Positions 1 to 5,329 of a stretch of 10,948 bases of DNA are shown here, one piece after another (the stretch's first letter is position 1; each line of letters begins with the position of its first letter). The notes under the pieces were generated by a model. The model was not told the DNA's origin and searched no databases. It saw only the letters and a list, made by a program, of their open reading frames with translations. Origin of the DNA: Methanomassiliicoccaceae archaeon UBA480. Its GTDB lineage: Archaea > Thermoplasmatota > Thermoplasmata > Methanomassiliicoccales > Methanomethylophilaceae. The position numbers were made by a program, and so were the translations under genes. The stretch is from the NCBI GenBank assembly GCA_002506425.1, contig DAXO01000091.1, forward strand, positions 1 through 10,948, in the 5' to 3' direction.

Positions 1-282
1 CTTACCGCGAACTCCCTGGATGTGCTGATCAAGAAGGCGCGCATGGAGATGGTCCGCGTCATGGACGAGGAGACCAACGGCAGGAGCCACAGCATGGACC
101 TTGCCGACAAAGGGCGCATAGAGGATGCGATATCCCATATGAGGCTCCATCTCGAGGCGGATCCAGATGATGCCGATTCATGGTACGCGCTCGGCGATCT
201 GCTATGCAGGTCAGGGAACGCATCCGAAGGATACAAAGCGTTCAATCGCGGGAGGAAGGCGGCGACGAAAAAAGGTCGTTGA
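1..282 (+). CDS. C-terminal part of a TPR-repeat protein (5' end outside window)
   Basis: The frame is open from the first base of the window and ends in TGA at 280-282, so this is the last 93 codons of a longer gene. A GTG at 22 is only an internal codon. The tail carries one convincing tetratricopeptide repeat: an A-helix with DADSWYALGDLLCRSGN (W, L, G and Y-type positions) followed by a B-helix EGYKAFNRGRKAA, with a partial repeat (GRIEDAISHMRLHLEADP) before it. TPR helices mediate protein-protein contacts; nothing here indicates the partner or any catalytic domain, which would lie upstream. The extreme C-terminus is basic (RKAATKKGR). The last 41 bp overlap the 3' end of the minus-strand gene that follows, so the two are convergent. 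Function beyond TPR is unknown. Confidence 0.75.
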   Translation, partial: LTANSLDVLIKKARMEMVRVMDEETNGRSHSMDLADKGRIEDAISHMRLHLEADPDDADSWYALGDLLCRSGNASEGYKAFNRGRKAATKKGR

Positions 283-1090
283 GAGCGTCGACTATCTCCG
301 GAACCGTGGCTCCCCACGGGACGCAGACGACGTTCCCCCTCCTCTCATGGCCCTCTTTGACCTTGCAGCACTTCGTTATAGCGAGCTCCCCTTCTCTGAC
401 GTAGTCGCGGGGACATACATCAATGAACGGGACGTCCCTGCCGTACAGTTCCTTGAATATCCTTCTCGAAAGATGGCATCCTATCAGCGTCACATCCCCT
501 ACGGATGAGGGCGCATCATCCAGGAAGCAGTACGGCTTCTCCGCTTCCAGATGCGACACGCGGCAGGGGAACATGATCTCGGACGTCTCCACATCGGAGA
601 TCTTCGAGGCCATGTCGATCACACGGTCCTCCACCACGATCGGATGCTCCACGAATCCCGATGCCAACGCCCTCCTGACAAGGACTCCGAGCTTGGATGG
701 GGACGGGGGGACGCTGTCTACGATCAGGAGCCTCAGCGGCTCCAGGTCCTTGACGTAGCTGATATGAGAGAACATCCCCCTGACGACGACGGTCTTCCCC
801 GAGTGCTCCTTCTGGATCTCCGCCATCGCCGGAAGGTTCAGAACATCCAGCTGCGGATCCTCGACGTACACCGTGTCCTCAGGCAGCGAAAGGACCTCAT
901 GACCTTTCAGCTCGCGGAAGAGACCGGTTCCGGGGGCCTTCTCCAGATGGACGACGGCGTATTCGTCCCCGTTCTTCAGGACGAGCGAATCGGTGCGGAC
1001 ATACGACCTCCATCCGGACATCAGACGGTCCACGGACTCCTTTGTGAGAGGAAAGTCCACCTCGTGCATCGACACGTCCTTGCAGTGCAT
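242..1090 (-). CDS. Conserved Cys-rich archaeal protein of unknown function (possibly DUF7714 family)
   Basis: A 282-residue soluble protein with no signal peptide or membrane segment. The C-terminal half carries spaced cysteines: C176 (MFPCR), C188, C205 (TLIGCHLSRR), C226 (DVCPRDY), C241-C242 (TKCCKVKEGH) and C256 (VVCVPWG). The motifs FPCR, LIGC-x-LSRR, CP, KCC-KVKEG and VPWGAT resemble, from memory, an uncharacterised family shared by methanogens and haloarchaea (I believe DUF7714); this needs a profile search. The clustered Cys suggest metal or Fe-S binding, which is inference. The ATG at 1090 is chosen because an AAGGATGA stretch precedes it and a TATA element lies about 60 bp upstream; M8 is an alternative. 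It is divergent from tRNA-Cys and overlaps the TPR gene by 41 bp at its 3' end. Confidence 0.8.
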   Translation of the reverse strand: MHCKDVSMHEVDFPLTKESVDRLMSGWRSYVRTDSLVLKNGDEYAVVHLEKAPGTGLFRELKGHEVLSLPEDTVYVEDPQLDVLNLPAMAEIQKEHSGKTVVVRGMFSHISYVKDLEPLRLLIVDSVPPSPSKLGVLVRRALASGFVEHPIVVEDRVIDMASKISDVETSEIMFPCRVSHLEAEKPYCFLDDAPSSVGDVTLIGCHLSRRIFKELYGRDVPFIDVCPRDYVREGELAITKCCKVKEGHERRGNVVCVPWGATVPEIVDALNDLFSSPPSSRD

Positions 1091-1144
1091 ATCCCGTCAT
1101 CCTTCGAGGCATATTTGAAGTAGACAATCTGAATGGGCATCAGC

Positions 1145-1154
1145 ATTATATAGA
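1145..1154 (+). promoter_or_regulatory. TATA element for tRNA-Cys, possibly shared with the divergent gene
   Basis: ATTATATAGA is centred about 29 bp before the first base of the tRNA, the distance expected of an archaeal TATA box. Its complement (TCTATATAAT) lies about 60 bp before the ATG of the divergent minus-strand gene and could also drive that one with a leader of about 30 nt. The call for the tRNA is strong; sharing is inference. Confidence 0.65.
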
Positions 1155-1177
1155 AGCAACCGATGGGGTGTGATAAG

Positions 1178-1251
1178 GTCGGGGTACCACAGCGGCCATG
1201 GGGTGGACTGCAGATCCATTTATGGGGGTTCAACTCCCTCCCCCGACTCCA
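1178..1251 (+). tRNA. tRNA-Cys (anticodon GCA), CCA encoded
   Basis: A full cloverleaf can be drawn. The acceptor stem GTCGGGG (1178-1184) pairs with CCCCGAC (1241-1247). The D arm has a 3-bp stem CCA/TGG and a loop containing GG. The anticodon stem GTGGA (1203-1207) pairs with TCCAT (1215-1219) around loop CTGCAGA, giving anticodon GCA. A 4-nt variable loop follows. The T stem GGGGG/CCCTC encloses loop TTCAACT. The discriminator is U (1248), the known identity base for cysteinyl-tRNA synthetase, followed by encoded CCA (1249-1251). There is no intron. The gene ends 3 bp before the stop codon of the convergent acetyltransferase gene. Confidence 0.95.
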
Positions 1252-1254
1252 TCA

Positions 1255-1665
1255 TCAAAGCTTCTTGATCATCTTCACATGGGGGCATCCTTCGTCGAGA
1301 TACTCTCCTCCGGTCGCTTCGTATCCGGACTTCTCGTAGAATCCCCTGGCTCTGACCTGAGCGGATACCGCGATCTCCGTCCCGCCCATGGCGCGGACGC
1401 GCTGTTCTGCCGCATCCATGATCGCCGCGCCATAGGCATGCCCTCTGAACGGTTTCCTGACGGCGACCCTTCCGATGTGGAAGATGCCACCCTCCTGGAA
1501 GACACGACAGGTCGCGGCGGCGACCCCACCGTCATAGATGACTATGTGAATGGAACGTCCGTCGATCTCGTCGAATTCTTCCTTGAAACCCTGCTCCTCG
1601 ATGAATACCTCGGTGCGAATCGCCCTGGCATCATCCGTGAGCCCTTCCGAGAACTCGATGTGCAT
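1255..1665 (-). CDS. GNAT family N-acetyltransferase
   Basis: A 136-residue single-domain GNAT, the usual length for a minimal member. The N-terminal part reads VFIEEQGFKEEFDEID, as in the ElaA/YjcF-like branch. Core motif A is HIGRVAVRKPFRGHAYG at about residues 63-79, where the acetyl-CoA pyrophosphate loop R-G-x-A-x-G replaces the more usual R-G-x-G-x-G. Motif B follows as the ARGFYEKSGYEATGGEYLDEG region (about 106-126), ending in CPHVKMIKKL. These enzymes transfer acetyl from acetyl-CoA to an amine; the acceptor cannot be told here. The ATG at 1665 is supported by the family N-terminus. The gene lies 57 bp downstream of the acidic-protein gene on the same strand and may be co-transcribed with it, although a pyrimidine-rich stretch between them could end the upstream transcript. 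It is convergent with tRNA-Cys. Confidence 0.88.
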   Translation of the reverse strand: MHIEFSEGLTDDARAIRTEVFIEEQGFKEEFDEIDGRSIHIVIYDGGVAAATCRVFQEGGIFHIGRVAVRKPFRGHAYGAAIMDAAEQRVRAMGGTEIAVSAQVRARGFYEKSGYEATGGEYLDEGCPHVKMIKKL

Positions 1666-1722
1666 GACAGACGGGATATCGAATAAGAATGAAATGGTTT
1701 GGAAAGGGTTTCGAAGCGGAGA

Positions 1723-2220
1723 TCAGTCCTCCTCTCCGTCCTCCTCTTCCTCGTCTCCGTACTCGAGGTACTTGCGGACGAGGAACTCGTCGGCAGTCTC
1801 GCCGAAGGCCTCTATGAGGGCATCGTCCTGGACGAACATTCCGTACGGGGTGCCGTCGTACATCACGTACACGGAGCATCCGATGGGTTCTCCATCGTAC
1901 TCCTCCTCGAGGAAGTCCTCGAACTCGTCGTTCTTCTCCTCGATGGACTCGAACAGATCGTCGATCTCGTCGTCCTCGAAGAAGTCCTCGATGGGATAGT
2001 CCTCGGGATCCACGAAGTAGTCGTCGAAATCCGGATAGTCGTACTGGACGAGGATGACTTTGGCATCCACTGCATCCGCGAACTCCATGACCGCGCCGCA
2101 ATCGTTCCCCTCGAGGAGAGCGGGACCCTCCATCCACTCCAAGTCCCCCTCGACCACGAACACGGGGACGTCTGCGAGCTTTCTGATGTCCTCTACGGAC
2201 GGTATGACGCTGTCGCTCAT
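1723..2220 (-). CDS. Highly acidic small protein, unknown function
   Basis: A 165-residue protein with 28 Asp and 29 Glu (about 35% acidic) against six Lys/Arg, so its net charge is about -50. Residues 60-105 are rich in D/E with aromatic residues (YDYPDFDDYF, EDFFEDDEIDD), and the C-terminus ends in an acidic run (GDEEEEDGEED). Between these lie ordinary-looking beta-strand stretches (VPVFVVEGD; AKVILVQYDY; SVYVMYDGTPYGMF), so part of it is probably folded rather than a pure acidic tail. No known domain is recognised. A DNA-mimic or a chaperone-like partner of basic proteins is possible but is only inference from charge. The ATG at 2220 is the first start in frame; a weak TATA-like CTATTAATG about 27 bp upstream would make the transcript leaderless. 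It is divergent from TBP. Confidence 0.75.
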   Translation of the reverse strand: MSDSVIPSVEDIRKLADVPVFVVEGDLEWMEGPALLEGNDCGAVMEFADAVDAKVILVQYDYPDFDDYFVDPEDYPIEDFFEDDEIDDLFESIEEKNDEFEDFLEEEYDGEPIGCSVYVMYDGTPYGMFVQDDALIEAFGETADEFLVRKYLEYGDEEEEDGEED

Positions 2221-2240
2221 AATCCGTTATCGGCGACGCC

Positions 2241-2250
2241 TCATTAATAG
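2241..2250 (-). promoter_or_regulatory. Possible TATA element of the acidic-protein gene
   Basis: Read on the minus strand, CTATTAATGA is centred about 27 bp before the ATG at 2220, which would give a leaderless transcript. The match to the TATA consensus is weak. CATATAT at 2280-2286 is an alternative with a leader of about 35-40 nt. Confidence 0.3.
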
Positions 2251-2326
2251 ATGGCGATGGAGGGTCGGCGTGCCGTTACGCATATATCCGGAATCGTTGC
2301 CGCTTCAATGGATTATTGCCCATAGC

Positions 2327-2346
2327 TTTATAAATGGTTTATAAAT
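2327..2346 (+). promoter_or_regulatory. Tandem TATA boxes of the TBP gene
   Basis: TTTATAAAT occurs twice without mismatch, at 2327-2335 and 2338-2346, offset by 11 bp (about one helical turn). With an archaeal TATA-to-start distance of about 27 bp, the first box predicts transcription from about 2357 and the second from about 2369. These bracket the ATG at 2366 and precede the ATG at 2375. The boxes are near-symmetric, so minus-strand use cannot be excluded. Confidence 0.75.
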
Positions 2347-2365
2347 AGGGCGGTTCAGTGATTTG

Positions 2366-2914
2366 ATGGCAAAGATGAACATCGAGAATGTGGTCGCATC
2401 TACGTACCTCGGCCAGGAACTCGACCTCAACAAGATCGTGGAGGCACTGGACGGGGCCGAATACAACCCCCAGCAGTTCCCCGGTCTCGTCTACAGGCTC
2501 AAGGAGCCCAAGACCGCTACCCTGATATTCAGGAGCGGAAAGGTCGTCTGCACGGGTGCGAAATGCCGTGACGATGTGAAAGTGGCCATTTCCAAGGTCG
2601 CCAAGGACCTGGAGAAAGCCGACGTCTTCATAACCATCGAACCGAAGATCGAGGTCCAGAACATCGTGGCATCATCGGATCTCGAGCAGGAGATCAACCT
2701 CAACACCGTGGCTATCACCCTCGGTCTGGAGAAGGTCGAATACGAGCCCGAGCAGTTCCCCGGTCTCGTCTACAGGCTGGATGACCCCAAGGTCGTCGTG
2801 CTTCTGTTCGGATCCGGAAAGATGGTCTGCACCGGCGCCAAGGTCCCCGAGGACGTCACCCGCGCCGTCGACAAGATCGCCGCCGAGCTCAGGGCCGCAA
2901 GCCTCATGAGCTGA
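2366..2914 (+). CDS. tbp: TATA-box-binding protein (general transcription factor TBP/TFIID)
   Basis: A 182-residue archaeal TBP, the usual core length. It binds the TATA box as a saddle, bends the DNA and recruits TFB and RNA polymerase. It consists of two direct repeats about 91 residues apart (residues 6-87 and 97-178), each with the signature QFPGLVYRL and S-G-K-x-V-C-T-G-A-K. The F38/P39 and F131/P132 pairs and the LIF/LLF strands correspond to the DNA-kinking Phe positions of the family. There is no acidic C-terminal tail. A TTG at 2363 is in frame, but ATG 2366 (MAKMNIENV) is preferred; ATG 2375 (MNIENV) is also possible given the tandem promoters. No Shine-Dalgarno sequence is visible, so translation is probably leaderless or nearly so. 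Confidence 0.97.
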   Translation: MAKMNIENVVASTYLGQELDLNKIVEALDGAEYNPQQFPGLVYRLKEPKTATLIFRSGKVVCTGAKCRDDVKVAISKVAKDLEKADVFITIEPKIEVQNIVASSDLEQEINLNTVAITLGLEKVEYEPEQFPGLVYRLDDPKVVVLLFGSGKMVCTGAKVPEDVTRAVDKIAAELRAASLMS

Positions 2915-2921
2915 TTGAAGG

Positions 2922-2961
2922 GCGCCGCCAGGCGCTCTCGAAACCCTACTCCTTTTCTCCA
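2922..2961 (+). terminator. Putative TBP terminator: short hairpin plus pyrimidine tract
   Basis: Eight bases after the TBP stop, GCGCC (2922-2926) and GGCGC (2931-2935) form a 5-bp stem with a 4-nt loop. A pyrimidine-rich stretch containing CCTTTTCTCC follows (2946-2960). Archaeal termination mainly relies on T-rich tracts, and this tract is only moderate. Confidence 0.4.
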
Positions 2962-3040
2962 AGGGGCTCGGAAGTCGTTCCGGGCTCCGTGCATCCTCTT
3001 CTCCCAGGGATGTGCTCGCCGTTCCGCTCGAGGAATCGAT

Positions 3041-3071
3041 CCGACCCGTGACTCTATTATGAAAGGGTCGG
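3041..3071. repeat. Perfect 7-bp inverted repeat with TATA-like loop
   Basis: CCGACCC (3041-3047) and GGGTCGG (3065-3071) pair perfectly around a 17-nt loop that contains CTATTATGA. It could be an operator, a hairpin in a leader, or part of a small RNA. No coding sequence explains it. Confidence 0.5.
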
Positions 3072-3105
3072 CCGGCACCCGTCGATGCTGGTTCGATGCA
3101 TTCTG

Positions 3106-3150
3106 CTATCTTGAAAAATACTATTTTGAAAATTACTATTTTGCAATAAT
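3106..3150 (+). repeat. Three tandem 15-bp AT-rich repeats upstream of the ATPase gene
   Basis: The units are CTATCTTGAAAAATA (3106-3120), CTATTTTGAAAATTA (3121-3135) and CTATTTTGCAATAAT (3136-3150). Units 1 and 2 differ at two positions; unit 3 matches unit 2 over its first eight bases and then diverges. The array is sharply AT-rich in a GC-rich region and runs into the presumed TATA element of the ATPase gene. Regularly phased repeats at a core promoter suggest a binding site for a regulator, possibly the downstream protein itself. Confidence 0.7.
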
Positions 3151-3153
3151 TAT
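3145..3153 (+). promoter_or_regulatory. Candidate TATA element of the ATPase gene
   Basis: AATAATTAT is centred at about 3150, 27-28 bp before ATG 3178, which predicts a leaderless transcript. It overlaps the third 15-bp repeat, so anything bound to the repeats would compete with TBP. Confidence 0.5.
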
Positions 3154-3177
3154 GCACTGCTACATGCATGACGCATC

Positions 3178-4521
3178 ATGTTCTACGGACGCGAGGACGA
3201 GCTCGAGGAGCTGAACAGGAGATACCGTTCCAAGGGTTTCCAGTTCATACCCGTATACGGTCGTCGCAGAGTGGGGAAGACCGCCCTCATCGATGAGTTC
3301 ATCAAGGACAAGACGGCGATCAAGTTCACCGCCGTGAAAGGGTCCTACAACACCAACATGCGCCTCCTGTCGTCGATCGTGCTGGGAGTAAGGAACGCTC
3401 CTCCCATGGATTTCGAGGATATCTTGGAGATCATGCACTCCAGGTTCGGAGGAGAGAGGTACGTGTTCGTCATCGATGAATTCCCGTATCTGGTGAGGAG
3501 CGACGAATCTGTCACAGGCATACTCAACAATTTTATCGAGAGCCATCTCGATTCGCAGGCGTTCATCATCCTCTCAGGCTCATCCATGAGCGTCATGAAG
3601 AACCAGATCCTCGGAGTGAAGAGCCCGCTCTACGGCAGACGCACCGGCCAGATCAGGCTCAGCCCCTTCCCGTTCGCGGAGATAGGACACTTCCTTCCAA
3701 GCTATTCCGATGAGGAACGGCTGGTCGTGTACGGACTGGTGGGAGGGATCCCATGGTATCTCAGCTTCTTCGATGACGGGAAGGGCCTGAAGGACAACAT
3801 CATCGACAATCTGATCAACCCCTATGCGGTGCTCAACAAGGAGGCGACTCTCCTGTTCGCCGAAGAGTTCGAATCCCCTGTCGCGTACCTGGATGTGATC
3901 TCTTCCATAGCCAAAGGGCACAACAGGGTCGGGGAGATGGCGACCGATGCAGGATTGGAGACGTCCCGCATATCGGCCCTCCTGAAGGACCTGATCCTCC
4001 TGGAGATAGTCGAGAAGATAAGGCCGATAGACGACCCGAAATCGAAGCGCACCATATACAGGATAAAGGACCACTACCTCCGTTCGTATTTCAGATTCAT
4101 CTACCCGGGCAATGTCGAGGTTGAGAAGAGCCGCTACGAGGAAGCCTACGACGGCATCATGGAGGATATGGATACGTACCTGGGGCATGTGTTCGAGGAC
4201 GTCTGTTCCGAGTATGTGGGAAGGACCTGCCGCGAGGTCGGCACATGGTGGGGAACCGACGGCTCCCGTCGCACGAAGGAGGAGATAGACATCGCCGCAT
4301 TGAGCGAGGACCGCATGGTCCTATGCGAATGCGAGTACCGCTCGGAACCCGTTGGAAGGGACGCGATCGAGACCCTGGTCATACGGGCCGGATTGGTGAG
4401 AAGCGGTCTTCCGAAGGATCTGATGGTGTTCTCCCGTTCGGGATACACCGAGGATGCAGTGAGAGAGGCGGAATCCGAGAACGTCGTTCTCCGCACCTTG
4501 AAGGATGTCTCGAACCGATAG
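3178..4521 (+). CDS. Archaeal ATPase with C-terminal DUF234 (PD-(D/E)XK-like) domain
   Basis: A 447-residue protein of the archaeal ATPase plus DUF234 family, near the usual length. Walker A is GRRRVGKT (28-35), Walker B is YVFVIDE (95-101), and a sensor-like strand IILSGSS lies near 130-136. A winged-helix region follows at about 245-290 (VGEMATDAGLETSRISALLKDL). The DUF234 nuclease-like region is at about 360-400, with D371 in EIDIAAL and E384 in ECEYR. In family members I recall, this last motif is ECK; here the Lys position is E386, so the nuclease-like site may be inactive. Related proteins are numerous in archaea and their cellular role is unsettled. ATG 3178 is the first in-frame start after an upstream stop. 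The gene ends TAG followed at once by TGA. It stands alone, preceded by 15-bp tandem repeats. Confidence 0.92.
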   Translation: MFYGREDELEELNRRYRSKGFQFIPVYGRRRVGKTALIDEFIKDKTAIKFTAVKGSYNTNMRLLSSIVLGVRNAPPMDFEDILEIMHSRFGGERYVFVIDEFPYLVRSDESVTGILNNFIESHLDSQAFIILSGSSMSVMKNQILGVKSPLYGRRTGQIRLSPFPFAEIGHFLPSYSDEERLVVYGLVGGIPWYLSFFDDGKGLKDNIIDNLINPYAVLNKEATLLFAEEFESPVAYLDVISSIAKGHNRVGEMATDAGLETSRISALLKDLILLEIVEKIRPIDDPKSKRTIYRIKDHYLRSYFRFIYPGNVEVEKSRYEEAYDGIMEDMDTYLGHVFEDVCSEYVGRTCREVGTWWGTDGSRRTKEEIDIAALSEDRMVLCECEYRSEPVGRDAIETLVIRAGLVRSGLPKDLMVFSRSGYTEDAVREAESENVVLRTLKDVSNR

Positions 4522-4655
4522 TGATTGAAGCCCGCTATGCCACGGACCTGCTCGATCCGAAGACGGGGAATGCTCCCTGCGGTTACAAGCGGCTGCGTGA
4601 GACAGACGATCGTGATACCGCCTGAATCCAGCCTGTATGGGCGACGAGCATCCGC
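4522..4655. other. Intergenic gap between convergent genes
   Basis: These 134 bp separate the 3' ends of the ATPase gene and the flavoprotein gene. I see no open frame with coding character, no T-tract, no strong hairpin and no RNA gene. Confidence 0.6.
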
Positions 4656-5198
4656 TCACCGGACGCTCCGGCCCATCTCGAAGGCCGCTTGCAGAGAGGC
4701 CGCATCCTTCCTGACGTCCCCTCCCTGGACCGCGCCCTTTGCGCACACGACCCCTTCCAATCTGCAGCCGTCGAAGCAGCCTATCCAGCCCTTCAGTCCC
4801 GTCACCGTCCCGTCTACGAGATAGTCCTCGGTCCCGGCCCCCGCCGCAAGAAGATAGATGCTGCGGAACCTGGGATCCTGCATGTACAGCGGATTGGTCC
4901 TGTCGAGCAGCACCTTCATCTGCCCGCTCATACCGAAGAAGTAGACCGGAGTGGAGAACGCGACGACATCGGAGAAGCGTATCGAATCGGCTATATCCTT
5001 CGCATCGTCGGAGATGATGCATCCTCCACCTTCCTGGCATTTCATGCAGCCGATGCAGAACCCGATCCTCTTGCCTCTGAGCGATACGCACTCGACATCA
5101 TGCCCCGCATCCCTGGCGCCTCTGGCGAATTCCTCCGCCAGGATGTCGCTGTTGCTGTCCTTGTGAAGGCTCGTCTCTACGATCAGCACCCTGCTCAT
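4656..5198 (-). CDS. Flavodoxin-fold iron-sulfur flavoprotein (Isf-like NAD(P)H-dependent FMN reductase family)
   Basis: A 180-residue flavodoxin-fold protein. The N-terminal beta strand and phosphate loop read VLIVETSLHKDSNSD (4-18). Next comes a compact cysteine motif C48-x2-C51-x2-C54-x5-C60 (CIGCMKCQEGGGC), matching the spacing that binds a [4Fe-4S] cluster in the Methanosarcina iron-sulfur flavoprotein Isf. The FMN-contacting segment STPVYFFGMSGQMKVLLDR (82-100) follows. Such proteins move electrons from ferredoxin or NAD(P)H to acceptors such as O2, H2O2 or quinones, often in oxidative-stress defence; the partner here is unknown. Related reductases keep the same Cys without a proven cluster, so the cluster is probable rather than certain. 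A clear ribosome binding site GGAGG sits 7 nt before the ATG. The gene is divergent from the large membrane protein. Confidence 0.85.
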   Translation of the reverse strand: MSRVLIVETSLHKDSNSDILAEEFARGARDAGHDVECVSLRGKRIGFCIGCMKCQEGGGCIISDDAKDIADSIRFSDVVAFSTPVYFFGMSGQMKVLLDRTNPLYMQDPRFRSIYLLAAGAGTEDYLVDGTVTGLKGWIGCFDGCRLEGVVCAKGAVQGGDVRKDAASLQAAFEMGRSVR

Positions 5199-5205
5199 AT
5201 CGTGT

Positions 5206-5210
5206 CCTCC
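5206..5210 (-). promoter_or_regulatory. Shine-Dalgarno sequence of the flavoprotein gene
   Basis: On the minus strand, GGAGG (within CGGAGGACACGATATG) lies 7 nt before the ATG at 5198. It fixes that start and shows that this genome uses SD-led translation alongside apparently leaderless genes. Confidence 0.7.
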
Positions 5211-5266
5211 GTACGTCCCCGTACAATGCCGGCCCGACGTGTCGGATATGGAACGGCGCGTTCCGA

Positions 5267-5274
5267 TTTTATAC
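5267..5274. promoter_or_regulatory. TATA element between flavoprotein and large membrane protein genes
   Basis: TTTTATAC on the plus strand (GTATAAAA on the minus). On the plus strand it predicts transcription from about 5298, which is after ATG 5276 and before ATG 5330. On the minus strand it would start transcription near 5244, giving the flavoprotein a leader of about 46 nt containing its SD sequence. It may serve both. Confidence 0.5.
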
Positions 5275-5329
5275 CATGTCCCTCGTCATCATCGCAGAAA
5301 GACCGGGATGCCCGGCTGCGGGGTGCAAG

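Noticed and set aside
551..1123. Plus-strand open frame opposite the Cys-rich protein gene
   Set aside because: The minus-strand frame has conserved-looking motifs and start signals; this one is its complement shadow.
1203..1228. Alternative tRNA fold with anticodon TCC
   Set aside because: It leaves the anticodon stem unpaired; the GCA fold gives a complete 5-bp stem and the U73 expected of tRNA-Cys.
3106..3150. CRISPR-like or mobile-element terminal repeats
   Set aside because: The units abut with no spacers, are only 15 bp, and no transposase, target duplication or cas gene is nearby.
2915..3214. Open frame in the TBP-ATPase gap (99 codons)
   Set aside because: It runs through hairpins, the AT-rich repeats and into the ATPase gene, and has no coding character or ribosome binding site.
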